Positions 42,411 through 52,173 are shown, counted from the stretch's first letter. The stretch is DNA of 64,000 nt from Pseudomonas sp. HOU2 (GCF_040729435.1 NZ_CP160398.1:124001-188000), one strand, 5' to 3'. Numbers and translations: made by a program. The notes: generated by a model not told the origin, from the letters alone.

Positions 42411-45400
42411 ATGAATAACAACAATACCCCCGCGCAAACGGGCGGTCGCTTCGCCATGAAAACCCTCAATTGCGCGGTGCTCTGCGCGCTGACCACTTGG
42501 GGCACTGCGCACGCGGCGCCTTATGTGGAAAGCGGCCGCAGCGGTGATCCCGCCAGTTGGCGCAGCGCCGAGTTCCAGGCGGAATGGGGCCTGGGCGCCA
42601 TCGGTGCGGATCATGCCTACGCCGCCGGTTACACCGGCAAAGGTGTGAAACTGGGGATCTTTGACCAGCCGGTGTATGCCGCGCACCCGGAGTTTTCCGG
42701 CGCCAACAAAGTCATCACCCTGGTCACCAGCGGGATCCGCGAATACACCGACCCCTACATCCCGGTCAAAGCCGGCGATGCGTTCCGCTATGACGGTTCG
42801 CCTTCGGTCGGCTCCGACGGCAAGCTCGGTGCCCACGGCACCCACGTCGGTGGCATCGCCGCCGGCAGCCGCGATGGCGGGCCGATGCACGGGGTGGCGT
42901 TCGGTGCGCAGATCATCAGCGCCGACAACGGCGACCCGGGTCCGGAAGACGGCATCGTCCGTGGCAACGACGGCGCGGTATACAAGGCCGGTTGGGATGC
43001 GCTGATCGCCAGTGGCGCGCGGATCATCAACAACAGTTGGGGCATCGGCATCACTGACCGTTTCGACCTCGGCGGCCGCGACCCGGCGTATCCGCACTTC
43101 ACCGTCAACGACGCGCAATTGCAGTTCAACGAGATCCGCACACTGCTCGGCACCAAGCCCGGCGGCGCCTACGACGGCGCCATCGCCGCCGCCCGCAGCG
43201 GCATCGTGACGATCTTCGCCGCCGGCAACGATTACAACCTGAACAACCCGGACGCCATCGCCGGCCTCGGCTACTTCGTGCCGGACATCGCGCCGAACTG
43301 GATCACCGTCGCCGCATTGCAAAGAAACCCGGACCAGGCCAGCGCCAATCCGTACATCATGAGTACGTTTTCCTCGCGCTGCGGCTACACCGCGAGCTTC
43401 TGCGTCTCGGCGCCGGGCACGCAGATCTACAGCTCGATCATCAGCGGCACCAACGCCGATAACCTGACCACCGGCTACAAGAACTACAACGGCACCTCGA
43501 TGGCCGCACCGCATGTGGCGGGCTCGATGGCGGTGTTGATGGAGCGCTTCCCGTACATGACCGGCGATCAGGTCGCCACGGTGCTGCGTACCACCGCCAC
43601 CGACCTCGGCGCACCGGGCATCGACGCCTTGTACGGCTGGGGCATGATCAACCTGCGCAAAGGCATCGACGGCCCGGCGATGTTCGTCACCGAGCAGGAC
43701 ATCCCGGAAGAGTTCCGCATCCAGGGGGCCTACGGTTCCGGACAGTTTGTCGCGGACTTGCCGGGCATCGGCGCGATCATCGACAAGGGCAAACCGACCG
43801 AGCGCCTGTGCACCGACATCACTTGCGGCCTCGACACCTGGCGCAACGACATTTCCGGTCACGGCGGCCTGACCAAGCAGGGCATCGGCACACTGGTGCT
43901 GACCGGCAACAACACCTACAGCGGCCCGACCCTGGTCAATCAGGGGCGTCTGGCGATCAATGGCTCACTGGCTTCGGCGGTCACGGTCAACGACAGCGGC
44001 ATCCTCGGCGGTAACGGCCGCATCGGCGCACTGACTGCGAAAAACGGCGGTACCGTCGCCCCGGGCAACTCGATCGGCACGCTGAACGTCGCCGGTGACG
44101 TGACCTTCGAGCGCGGTTCGACCTACGCGGTGGAAGTCTCGCCGACCAGCAGCGACAAGATCGTTGCCGGTGGCAAAGCCGTGATCGATGGCGCCACGGT
44201 CAGTCTGTCGCTGGAAAACAGCCCGACCTTGCTGACGACGACTGAAGTGAAGAGCCTGCTCGGTTCGCAGTTCAACATCCTGCAAGCGGCCGGTGGCATT
44301 CAAGGGCAGTTTGGGCAAGTGCTGCCGAACTACGCGTTCCTCGGCGGCACCCTGGCGTACTCGGCAAACGGCGTGCAACTGGACGTCGGGCGCAATGGCG
44401 CGTCGTTCGCCAGTGTCGGTCTGACGCCGAACCAGCGTGCAGTCGGCGCGGCTGCCGAGGGCCTGGGCGCGGGCAATGCGCTGTTCGAAACCCTGCTGTT
44501 GTCGCCGAACGCGGCGTCGGCGCAACAAGCCTTCCAGCAACTGTCCGGCGAAATTCACCCGGCCATCGGTACGATGCTGATCAACGACAGCCGCTACCTG
44601 CGTGAAGCGGTGGGCGAGCGTCTGCGTGAGCGTGATCTGTTCAATGCCGACGCACCGACCGACGACCGCAGCAACGCCTGGGTCAAGGTGCTCGGTTCGT
44701 GGGGCAAGAGCGATGGCGGCCATGAAAACGCCGACTCCAACAGCTCCATCGGCGGGCTGCTGGCCGGTGTCGACGGTTTGATTGCTGAAGATACCCGTCT
44801 GGGTTTCGTTACCGGTTATAGCGACAGCTCGTTGAACATGGGCAGCGACACGCATTCGTCGGCCTCGGTCGACAGCTACCACCTCGGTGCGTACCTGGGG
44901 CATCAGATCGATGCGCTGCGTCTGACCGCCGGTGCGGCGTATAGCTGGCATCGCGTGGACGTGAAGCGTGATCTGCAGTTCGCGGGCGTCAGCGGCAAAG
45001 AGAAAACCAAGCACGATGCGGCGACCACTCAGGTGTTCACCGAAGCGGCTTACGATCTGCGTCTGCAACCGATGAATCTGGAGCCGTTCGCCAATCTGTC
45101 GTACGTGCATCTGAACACTGACAGCTTCACCGAGAAGGGTGATGCCGCGGCGCTCAAGAGCTCTGAAGACAACCGCGACGTGGTGCTGTCGACCCTTGGC
45201 GTACGCGCCAAGCGCAGCTTCGCGCTGTCGGACAAACATCAGCTGGAACTGGGCGCGACCCTCGGCTGGCAGCACAACCTGAGCAGTGTCGATGCTGACA
45301 GCCACCTGGCCTTCGCCAATGGCAACAGCGCCTTCACTGTGCAGAGTGTGTCGATGGATCGTGATGCGGCAGTGGTCGGCGTACGCGCCGGGCTGGCGCT

Positions 45401-45497
45401 CAATCGCGATGTCCGGGTCAACCTGGACTACAACGGACTGATCGGTAACAACGAGAAAGACCACGGTGTGGGTCTGACCCTCGACTGGCAGTTCTGA
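42411..45497 (+). CDS. prtB: Subtilase-type autotransporter serine protease (second copy)
   Basis: The 1028-residue paralogue of the preceding gene has an extended signal region ('MKTLNCAVLCALTTWGTAHA' after a polar start), catalytic D85 ('GIFDQPVY'), H142 ('GAHGTHVGGI') and S363 ('NGTSMAAPHVAG'), the same 'LVLTGNNTYSGPTLVNQGRL' repeat, and a barrel ending 'LTLDWQF'. The C-terminal half is very close to the first copy, while the protease domain diverges and has extra loops. AAGGAAGG nine bases upstream fixes the ATG at 42411 and derives partly from the duplicated block. Confidence 0.93.
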   Translation: MNNNNTPAQTGGRFAMKTLNCAVLCALTTWGTAHAAPYVESGRSGDPASWRSAEFQAEWGLGAIGADHAYAAGYTGKGVKLGIFDQPVYAAHPEFSGANKVITLVTSGIREYTDPYIPVKAGDAFRYDGSPSVGSDGKLGAHGTHVGGIAAGSRDGGPMHGVAFGAQIISADNGDPGPEDGIVRGNDGAVYKAGWDALIASGARIINNSWGIGITDRFDLGGRDPAYPHFTVNDAQLQFNEIRTLLGTKPGGAYDGAIAAARSGIVTIFAAGNDYNLNNPDAIAGLGYFVPDIAPNWITVAALQRNPDQASANPYIMSTFSSRCGYTASFCVSAPGTQIYSSIISGTNADNLTTGYKNYNGTSMAAPHVAGSMAVLMERFPYMTGDQVATVLRTTATDLGAPGIDALYGWGMINLRKGIDGPAMFVTEQDIPEEFRIQGAYGSGQFVADLPGIGAIIDKGKPTERLCTDITCGLDTWRNDISGHGGLTKQGIGTLVLTGNNTYSGPTLVNQGRLAINGSLASAVTVNDSGILGGNGRIGALTAKNGGTVAPGNSIGTLNVAGDVTFERGSTYAVEVSPTSSDKIVAGGKAVIDGATVSLSLENSPTLLTTTEVKSLLGSQFNILQAAGGIQGQFGQVLPNYAFLGGTLAYSANGVQLDVGRNGASFASVGLTPNQRAVGAAAEGLGAGNALFETLLLSPNAASAQQAFQQLSGEIHPAIGTMLINDSRYLREAVGERLRERDLFNADAPTDDRSNAWVKVLGSWGKSDGGHENADSNSSIGGLLAGVDGLIAEDTRLGFVTGYSDSSLNMGSDTHSSASVDSYHLGAYLGHQIDALRLTAGAAYSWHRVDVKRDLQFAGVSGKEKTKHDAATTQVFTEAAYDLRLQPMNLEPFANLSYVHLNTDSFTEKGDAAALKSSEDNRDVVLSTLGVRAKRSFALSDKHQLELGATLGWQHNLSSVDADSHLAFANGNSAFTVQSVSMDRDAAVVGVRAGLALNRDVRVNLDYNGLIGNNEKDHGVGLTLDWQF

Positions 45498-45504
45498 TGG
45501 AGTA

Positions 45505-45531
45505 CTGGCAGTCTCGCGGGAGGCTGCCAGT
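45505..45531 (+). other. Stem-loop between prtB and pueB
   Basis: ACTGGCAG and CTGCCAGT form an eight-pair stem across about 11 bases. There is no T-run, so it may act as an mRNA end-stabiliser or processing site rather than a terminator. Confidence 0.45.
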
Positions 45532-45558
45532 CCTGATTGAAGGAAGAGAGAGCACAAC

Positions 45559-47247
45559 ATGGGATTGTTCGATTACAAAAATGCCGATGGCAAAGCGCTG
45601 TACAGCGATGCCATCGCGCTGACGCTGTATGCCTACACGCCGACCGGCCAGCCGTTGCCGGCCACCGCCTGGAAACCGCTCAGCGCCACGGCGTTGGGCT
45701 ATCAGGGCAAGGTCGGCGCGCAAGGCACGTTCTTCGGCGAGAAGGACGGCTTCACCAGCGCCGAGGCCGAAGTGCTCGGCAAGTACGACGCCGGCGGCAA
45801 GCTGATCGGCCTCGGCGTGGCCTTTCGCGGTACCGGCGGGCTGGGTTACAGCGATACCTTCGGCGACATGAAAAACAATCTGCTGGCCGCTATCGGGCCG
45901 TCGGATTACGCGAGCAACTACGCGAAAAACGCTTTCGACAACCTGCTCAAGTCCGTTGCCGCGTTTGCCATCGCCAACGGCATCGCCGCCAAGGACGTGC
46001 TGTTCAGCGGCCACAGCCTGGGCGGTCTCGGGGTCAACAGCGTAGCCGAGTTGAGCGGCAGCAATTGGGGCGGGTTCTTCAAGGACGCCAACTACATCGC
46101 GTTCGCTTCGCCGACCCAGAGCAGTACCGGCAACAACGTGCTGAACATCGGTTACGAAAACGACCCGGTGTTCCGTGCACTGGACGGCACCACGTTCAGC
46201 AGCGGTTCGCTGGGCAAGCACGACGGGCCGCATGAGTCGACCACCGATAACATCGTCAACTTCACCGACAACTATGCGTCCACCGCGCAGAACCTGGTGC
46301 CGTTCAGCATCGTCAATCCGTTGAACTGGTCGGCCCATAGTTCGCTCGGGTATGCCGATGGCCTGAACCGGGTGATCGACTCGAAGTTTTACAACCTGAC
46401 GCACAAGGACTCGACCCTCATCGTCTCCAACCTTGAGGAATCGTCCCGGGGCAAGACCTGGGTCGAGGATCTGGGGCGCAGCGGCGAGCCGCACACCGGC
46501 AGCACCTTCATCATCGGTACCAACAGCAACGACTGGCTCAAGGGCGGGGCGGGTAACGATTTCCTCGAAGGCCTGGGCGGTGATGACCGGTTCCGTGATG
46601 ACGGTGGTTTCAATATTCTGCTGGGCGGCCAGGGTCACAATACCTTCGAGCTGCAGAAACCGCTGCAGAACTTCAGCTTCGCCAACGACGGTGACGGCAC
46701 GCTGTACGTGCGCGACGCCTACGGCGGCATCAGCATGACCCGCGACATCGGCGCGCTGGTGAGCAAGGAGTCGGGGTCGTGGTGGGGCAGCAAGGAAATC
46801 ACCTGGGGCGTCACGGCCAAGGGTTTGACCAATGGCAATGAACTGACTCAGTACACCCATTCGCTCAATGGCGATGCGTATGGCAACGCGCTGCACGCCA
46901 GCGCCGACGGGGACTGGCTGTTCGGTCTGGGTGGCGACGACAAGCTGATCAGCGACAAGGGCCACGTGACCTTCGTCGGTGGCGCCGGCAACGACGTGAT
47001 GACGGCGGTGGGTGGCAACAACACCTTCCTGTTCAGCGGCGCGTTCGGTTTTGATGCGATCAACGGCTACCAGGGCAGCGACAAACTGGTGTTCATGGGC
47101 GTCGAAGGCGCGGGGCAGGGCTACGACTACAAGCAGCATGCTGCACAGTCCGGCGCTGATACTGTGCTGAAGATTGGCGAATATGCCGTGACCCTGATCG
47201 GGGTGGGAGTGGCTAACCTGTCGGACTCGTCTTTCGTGTTCGCGTAA
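45559..47247 (+). CDS. pueB: Family I.3 lipase/polyurethanase, short form lacking lid 1
   Basis: The 562-residue enzyme is related to LipA/PueA downstream. The catalytic triad is S153 ('FSGHSLGGLG'), D202 ('ENDPVFRALD') and H260 ('NWSAHSS'). RTX-type motifs follow ('GGAGNDFLEGLGGDD', 'GGAGNDVMTAVGG'), then a C-terminal type I secretion signal ending 'DSSFVFA'. It lacks about 46 residues after 'LYAY' that include lid 1 in the long form. Length and neighbours match PueB of P. chlororaphis and P. protegens. No signal peptide is present, so it is expected to leave by AprDEF. AGGAAGAGAG precedes the ATG at 45559. Confidence 0.88.
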   Translation: MGLFDYKNADGKALYSDAIALTLYAYTPTGQPLPATAWKPLSATALGYQGKVGAQGTFFGEKDGFTSAEAEVLGKYDAGGKLIGLGVAFRGTGGLGYSDTFGDMKNNLLAAIGPSDYASNYAKNAFDNLLKSVAAFAIANGIAAKDVLFSGHSLGGLGVNSVAELSGSNWGGFFKDANYIAFASPTQSSTGNNVLNIGYENDPVFRALDGTTFSSGSLGKHDGPHESTTDNIVNFTDNYASTAQNLVPFSIVNPLNWSAHSSLGYADGLNRVIDSKFYNLTHKDSTLIVSNLEESSRGKTWVEDLGRSGEPHTGSTFIIGTNSNDWLKGGAGNDFLEGLGGDDRFRDDGGFNILLGGQGHNTFELQKPLQNFSFANDGDGTLYVRDAYGGISMTRDIGALVSKESGSWWGSKEITWGVTAKGLTNGNELTQYTHSLNGDAYGNALHASADGDWLFGLGGDDKLISDKGHVTFVGGAGNDVMTAVGGNNTFLFSGAFGFDAINGYQGSDKLVFMGVEGAGQGYDYKQHAAQSGADTVLKIGEYAVTLIGVGVANLSDSSFVFA

Positions 47248-47257
47248 GCCGTCATCC

Positions 47258-47344
47258 TGTAGGAACTGCCGCAGGCTGCGATCTTTTGCTTCTGATTTTC
47301 AAGATCAAAAGATCGCAGCCTCGTTGCACTCGACAGCTCCTACA
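47258..47344. repeat. REP pair, 'GTAGGAGCTGCC' type
   Basis: TGTAGGAACTGCCGCAGGCT and a complementary arm ending CAGCTCCTACA surround a GATCTTTTG-rich loop. Confidence 0.88.
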
Positions 47345-47356
47345 GGGATTTATGAA

Positions 47357-47418
47357 TGTAGCAGCTGCCGCAGGCTGCGATCTTTTGATTTTGATTCAAG
47401 ATCAGAAGATCGCAGCCT
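47357..47418. repeat. Degenerate REP, 'GTAGGAGCTGCC' type
   Basis: TGTAGCAGCTGCCGCAGGCT is followed by the GCGATCTTTTGAT core and GATCGCAGCC, but the outer complementary arm is missing. It stands 12 bases after the complete copy at 47258. Confidence 0.8.
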
Positions 47419-47516
47419 TTATGCAAGTAGTACTGAAATGCTCCGGGGCGTGCCCGCGAGGGGCGCCCTGGCTGTGAGCTATCTCTGACAATTCCAACAA
47501 AAGAGAGGCAATAGCA

Positions 47517-49370
47517 ATGGGTGTGTATGACTACAAGAACTTCGGTACAGCCGATTCCAAGGCACTGTTCAGCGATGCCATGGCGATCACGCTGTATTCC
47601 TATCACAACCTCGATAACGGCTTTGCCGCCGGTTATCAGCACAACGGCTTCGGTCTCGGCCTGCCTGCCACGTTGGTCACCGCGCTGCTCGGCGGTACCG
47701 ATTCGCAAGGGGTGATTCCTGGTATTCCGTGGAACCCCGACTCGGAAAAACTCGCCCTCGACGCCGTGAAAAAGGCTGGCTGGACACCGATCAGCGCCTC
47801 GCAATTGGGCTACGACGGCAAGACAGATGCGCGCGGAACCTTCTTCGGCGAGAAGGCCGGTTACACCACCGCCCAGGTGGAAATCCTCGGCAAGTACGAC
47901 GCCCAGGGCCATCTCACGGAAATCGGCGTTGCCTTTCGCGGCACCAGTGGTCCGCGGGAAAACCTGATCCTCGACTCCATCGGCGACGTGATCAACGACC
48001 TGCTGGCCGCCTTCGGTCCCAAAGACTACGCCAAGAATTACGTTGGCGAAGCGTTCGGTAATCTACTGAATGACGTGGTGGCGTTCGCCAAGGCCAACGG
48101 CCTCAGCGGCAAGGACGTGCTGGTCAGCGGCCACAGCCTCGGCGGGCTGGCGGTCAACAGCATGGCTGACCTGAGTGGCGGCAAGTGGGGCGGATTCTTC
48201 GCCGACTCCAACTACATCGCCTACGCCTCGCCGACCCAGAGCAGCACCGACAAGGTGCTCAACGTCGGTTACGAAAACGATCCGGTGTTCCGCGCCCTCG
48301 ACGGCTCGACCTTCACCGGCGCCTCGGTCGGCGTGCACGACGCGCCCAAGGAATCGGCCACCGACAACATCGTCAGCTTCAACGATCACTACGCCTCGAC
48401 CGCGTGGAATCTGCTGCCGTTCTCGATTCTCAATATTCCGACCTGGATCTCGCACCTGCCGACCGCTTACGGCGACGGCATGAACCGGATCATCGAGTCG
48501 AAGTTCTACGACCTGACTAGCAAGGATTCCACGATCATCGTCGCCAACCTGTCGGACCCGGCGCGGGCCAACACGTGGGTGCAGGATCTCAACCGCAACG
48601 CTGAAACCCACAAGGGCAGCACGTTCATCATCGGCAGCGACAGCAACGACCTGATTCAGGGCGGCAGCGGCAACGACTACCTCGAAGGTCGCGCCGGCAA
48701 CGACACCTTCCGCGACGCTGGCGGTTATAACGTCATCCTCGGCGGCGCCGGCAACAACACCCTCGAGTTGCAGAAATCGGTGAACAGCTTCGACTTCGCC
48801 AACGACGGCGCCGGCAACCTGTACATCCGCGACGCCAATGGCGGGATCAGCATCACCCGCGACATCGGCAGCATCGTCAGCAAGGAGCCGGGTTTCCTCT
48901 GGGGTCTGTTCAAGGACGATGTGACCCACAGCGTCACGGCCAGCGGTTTGAAGGTTGGCAACAACGTTACCCAGTACGAGTCCAGCGTTAAGGGCACCAG
49001 CGGCGCCGATACGCTGAAGGCGCATGCCGGCGGCGACTGGCTGTTCGGCCTGGACGGCAACGACCACTTGATCGGCGGTGCCGGCAACGACGTGTTTGTC
49101 GGTGGCGCCGGCAATGACCTGATGGAATCGGGGGGCGGGGCGGATACGTTCCTGTTCAACGGCGCGTTCGGTCAGGATCGGGTGCTGGGTTTTACGTCGA
49201 ACGACAAACTGGTGTTCCTTGGCGTGCAAGGGGTGTTGCCCAATGACGACTTCCGCGCGCATGCCTCGATGGTGGGGCAGGACACGGTGCTGAAGTTTGG
49301 CGCTGACTCGGTGACGCTGGTTGGGGTGGCGCTGAATAGCCTCAGTGCCGATGGAATTGTGATCGCCTGA
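47517..49370 (+). CDS. lipA: Family I.3 thermostable lipase/polyurethanase A
   Basis: The 617-residue enzyme has exactly the length of the Pseudomonas family I.3 lipase prototype (PML) and of PueA. The triad falls at the known positions S207 ('VSGHSLGGLA'), D255 ('ENDPVFRALD') and H313 ('WISHLP'). Lid 1 is present (about 46-74). RTX calcium repeats lie in the C-terminal third ('GGSGNDYLEGRAGNDTF', 'GGAGNDVFVGGAGNDLM'), and the end 'DGIVIA' fits a type I signal. It hydrolyses triglycerides and polyester polyurethane in related strains. GAGAGG precedes the ATG at 47517. Also named pueA or tliA in other strains. Confidence 0.94.
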   Translation: MGVYDYKNFGTADSKALFSDAMAITLYSYHNLDNGFAAGYQHNGFGLGLPATLVTALLGGTDSQGVIPGIPWNPDSEKLALDAVKKAGWTPISASQLGYDGKTDARGTFFGEKAGYTTAQVEILGKYDAQGHLTEIGVAFRGTSGPRENLILDSIGDVINDLLAAFGPKDYAKNYVGEAFGNLLNDVVAFAKANGLSGKDVLVSGHSLGGLAVNSMADLSGGKWGGFFADSNYIAYASPTQSSTDKVLNVGYENDPVFRALDGSTFTGASVGVHDAPKESATDNIVSFNDHYASTAWNLLPFSILNIPTWISHLPTAYGDGMNRIIESKFYDLTSKDSTIIVANLSDPARANTWVQDLNRNAETHKGSTFIIGSDSNDLIQGGSGNDYLEGRAGNDTFRDAGGYNVILGGAGNNTLELQKSVNSFDFANDGAGNLYIRDANGGISITRDIGSIVSKEPGFLWGLFKDDVTHSVTASGLKVGNNVTQYESSVKGTSGADTLKAHAGGDWLFGLDGNDHLIGGAGNDVFVGGAGNDLMESGGGADTFLFNGAFGQDRVLGFTSNDKLVFLGVQGVLPNDDFRAHASMVGQDTVLKFGADSVTLVGVALNSLSADGIVIA

Positions 49371-49383
49371 TGCATCCGTAACC

Positions 49384-49478
49384 TGTGGCGAGGGAGCTTG
49401 CTCCCGCTGGGTCGCGAAGCGGCCCTGAAGACTTTGTGAGCGCTACGCGCTCAAGCGGGAGCAAGCTCCCTCGCCACA
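49384..49478. repeat. REP pair, 'GTGGCGAGGGAGC' type
   Basis: TGTGGCGAGGGAGCTTGCTC and its complement face each other after the lipA stop. Confidence 0.9.
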
Positions 49479-49608
49479 ACTCGGTATCGAAAGTGACTCG
49501 ACAGCCACACCCTGACTCAAAAGCTCTGCAAACAGCAGAAGCGGCCTAAAGCCAGCACGTGCACACACGTTCTATAGCTAGCCGCCATTGAGTACAGGAG
49601 ATGCACAC

Positions 49609-49983
49609 GTGAGAAGGTTCAAGGGGTATGTCGGGATTGTCGGACTGGCGCTGTTATCGGCCAATGCCTGGGCCGACCTGCCGCCAACCTCGATTCTCAG
49701 CCGCTACGGCATCAGCAGCGATCAATTGCCGAAACCGGCTAAGACCGAAGCGGTCGAGCCGGTCGAAGAGAAAAGCCTGTTTCAGATTCAGCCCGAACAG
49801 CCGTTCGTGACGTTTCGGCGGGGTGATGACAAACAAGCGCAAGCCACCGGCAATCTGAGCATTGACCGCATGACCCAACAGGATCTGGAGCGTTGCCGAC
49901 GTCTGCAAGCCGAGCTGGCGCGGCGCGGTGAGCAGTATTTCAGCTGTGATCACAGCATTGTGGGCCTGCCGGCTTTCGAGTAA
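49609..49983 (+). CDS. Small exported protein of unknown function
   Basis: The 124-residue protein begins with a signal peptide ('GYVGIVGLALLSANAWA', cut before 'DLPPTS'). The mature part is polar, with 'SIDRMTQQDLERCRRLQAEL' and a single late pair of cysteines ('RC', 'SCDH'). I do not recognise the family. The start is GTG at 49609, eight bases after ACAGGAG; the longer frame from 49588 would bury the signal peptide. A periplasmic location is expected. It follows the lipase locus but is separated from it by a REP element. Confidence 0.65.
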   Translation: MRRFKGYVGIVGLALLSANAWADLPPTSILSRYGISSDQLPKPAKTEAVEPVEEKSLFQIQPEQPFVTFRRGDDKQAQATGNLSIDRMTQQDLERCRRLQAELARRGEQYFSCDHSIVGLPAFE

Positions 49984-50000
49984 TTCTCCAACGTTCCCCC

Positions 50001-50078
50001 TGTAGGAGCTGCCGAAGGCTGCGATCTTTTGATTTTGTTTTTAAGATCAAAAGATCGCAGCCTTCGGCAGCTCCTACA
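50001..50078. repeat. REP pair, 'GTAGGAGCTGCC' type
   Basis: TGTAGGAGCTGCCGAAGGCT and a complementary arm lie between convergent genes and could also help end transcription. Confidence 0.9.
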
Positions 50079-50090
50079 GGGGTTGGGGGG

Positions 50091-50315
50091 TCAGTCTTCC
50101 TTGCGCACCGTTGCGACTTCGTCGGAACGGACTTTCACCTTGGTCCCGGAAATATCCTCGAACTCATAGAACCCGTCCTTGGTCTTGGTTTTCGGCATGT
50201 CCTTGGTCAAATACTGGGTGCCGTTCTGCAAGGTGACCACGGTCGGCGTCGAGCAGCCGGCCAATGCCAGCAGGGCCGCTACCGCCAGAGGAATACCCAG
50301 AGTCTTGATCTTCAT
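50091..50315 (-). CDS. YgdI/YgdR-family small lipoprotein
   Basis: The 74-residue protein has a lipoprotein signal ('MKIKTLGIPLAVAALLALAG' then C) and the YgdI/YgdR (DUF903) beta domain: 'TVVTLQNGTQYLTKDMPKTK' and 'GFYEFEDISGTKVKVRSDEV'. It would be lipid-anchored in the envelope; the function of the family is unknown. GAGG five bases before the ATG at 50315 sets the start. Confidence 0.85.
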   Translation of the reverse strand: MKIKTLGIPLAVAALLALAGCSTPTVVTLQNGTQYLTKDMPKTKTKDGFYEFEDISGTKVKVRSDEVATVRKED

Positions 50316-50520
50316 AGCCACCTCAAATACCTCATTCCATATCAATTGACCGACTTCGGCCTCTAACGCGGTTGGTGCCATCGAACCGGGAAAAGTTCGA
50401 TGGCCCCCTGAAAAAATCCGAATTGCCGCTGCCATTGATCTTTTTCCGTTTGCACCCGGCAGGGCAGAGCTGGTATCTGTACGCATAACCAGTATTTGCT
50501 CGCCATGGCCCTGAATTCCC

Positions 50521-52173
50521 GTGACTGCCAACCCGCTCGACGATCCGTTCTATTACCTCAACAACTTCCGGCAAGTGCTTGATTGGCTTGAGCTTCGCTA
50601 TGCCGATGTGATGAGCGAATCCGAGCACGGCTTTATCCGCGACTTCAAGGCCTTGCCGCACGCTTCGCAGGGTCTGCTGGTGCGCATGGTAATGCGTAAG
50701 GGCGTGCATTTCCGCCTTGGCAAACTCAACTACCCAGAAATTGGGGACATCAGCAACGCCGCGCAGCCTTTGTTGCGTCACGGCTGGCTCGACGATCAGG
50801 CTTTATTGAGCGTGGCCGAAGTGTTCGACGTGTTGCTCAAGGCTGAACTGCTGCAGGCGTTCGGCAGCTTCATCGAACAGCCCAAGGGCCGCAAGGACGA
50901 CTGGCTGCTGGCGCTCGCCGAGCAATTCAGCGAGTCGCGCAGCCTCTGCGACTGGGCGCCGACGCTCGGCGAGCGCTTGCTCAGCCTGACCATCATGGAC
51001 CTGTGCGACCGTCTGCGCCTGATGTTCTTCGGCAACCTGTATCAGGACTGGTCGGAGTTCGTGCTCGCCGACCTCGGCATCTTTACCTACGAAAAAGTCG
51101 AATTCTGCGCCGACTCCCGTGGCCTGCGCAGCCGCGAGGACGTTGACGCCTGCCTGTTCCTGCATCACTGCCAGCAACGCTTCGAGGCCGGTGAACCGTT
51201 GGAAACCATTGTCGAGCAGGTCAGCGCGCTGCAGTTCGACAACCCGTGGCTGCAACGGCGGCGCGGCAAGGTGCTGTTCCAGATCGGCCAGTATTGCGAG
51301 CGCATCACTGAGTTTGCCCTGGCGCTGAGCATCTACCGCGATTGCGCCTACCCCGGCGCCCGTCAGCGCATGATCCGCGTGCTCGAGCGCTGCGGCGAAT
51401 ACGCACTGGCGCTGGAGCTCGCGACGCTCGCCGAACAGGCGCCGGAAAGCGCCGCCGAGCAGCAGAGCCTGCAACGGATGCTGCCACGGCTGCGACGCAA
51501 ACTCGGCGGGCCACCGCTCAAACGCGCAACGCCACGTCCGGTCGAGCGCCTCGATCTGCAATTGCCGCGCACTGATCCGGGATTGTCGGTGGAGTTTTAC
51601 GTGCAGGCGCATCTGCACGAAGACAGCGGCCCGGTGCATTACGTCGAGAACAGCCTGATCAACTCGCTGTTCGGCCTGTTGTGCTGGCCGGCGATTTTCG
51701 CGCCGTTGCCGGGAGCGTTCTTTCATCCGTTTCAGCGCGGGCCGGTGGATCTGCTCAACGAAGACTTCCAGCAACGCCGCGCCGAACTGTTCCAGGCTTG
51801 TCTCGACCAACTCGACGACGGCCGTTACGTCGCAACCATTCGTGAACGCTTTGTCGCCAAATGGGGCGTGCAGTCGCCGTTCGTGTTCTGGGGCGCGTTG
51901 AATGAGCAACTGCTCGAGCAGGCGTTGGCGTGCTTGCCGGCGGAACACCTCAAGCACTGGTTCAATCGTCTGCTGCTCGACATCAAGGCCAACCGCGCCG
52001 GCATGCCCGACCTGATCCAGTTCTGGCCGCAGCACAAGACCTACCGGATGATCGAGGTCAAAGGCCCCGGTGACCGCTTGCAAGACAACCAGCTGCGTTG
52101 GCTGGAGTTCTGCCACCAACATCAGATGCCGGTCGCCGTGTGCTACGTGCAATGGGCGGAGCAGAGCGCTTGA
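50521..52173 (+). CDS. FAN1-type structure-specific nuclease (VRR-NUC)
   Basis: The 550-residue protein matches bacterial homologues of FAN1. The N-terminal DNA-binding part begins 'YYLNNFRQVLDWLELRY', a helical repeat region covers about 220-330, and the C-terminal VRR-NUC domain has D497 ('GMPDLIQFW') and E512-V-K514 ('MIEVKGPGDRLQDNQLRW'). FAN1 proteins cut 5' flaps and unhook DNA interstrand crosslinks. The start is GTG at 50521. The next gene, a nuclease-helicase, begins inside or on the stop codon, so the two are coupled and probably act together in DNA repair. Confidence 0.88.
   Translation: MTANPLDDPFYYLNNFRQVLDWLELRYADVMSESEHGFIRDFKALPHASQGLLVRMVMRKGVHFRLGKLNYPEIGDISNAAQPLLRHGWLDDQALLSVAEVFDVLLKAELLQAFGSFIEQPKGRKDDWLLALAEQFSESRSLCDWAPTLGERLLSLTIMDLCDRLRLMFFGNLYQDWSEFVLADLGIFTYEKVEFCADSRGLRSREDVDACLFLHHCQQRFEAGEPLETIVEQVSALQFDNPWLQRRRGKVLFQIGQYCERITEFALALSIYRDCAYPGARQRMIRVLERCGEYALALELATLAEQAPESAAEQQSLQRMLPRLRRKLGGPPLKRATPRPVERLDLQLPRTDPGLSVEFYVQAHLHEDSGPVHYVENSLINSLFGLLCWPAIFAPLPGAFFHPFQRGPVDLLNEDFQQRRAELFQACLDQLDDGRYVATIRERFVAKWGVQSPFVFWGALNEQLLEQALACLPAEHLKHWFNRLLLDIKANRAGMPDLIQFWPQHKTYRMIEVKGPGDRLQDNQLRWLEFCHQHQMPVAVCYVQWAEQSA

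Noticed and set aside
49588..49608. Upstream ATG/GTG extension of the small exported protein
   Set aside because: It would put seven polar residues before the signal peptide and would ignore the well-spaced ACAGGAG that serves the GTG at 49609.
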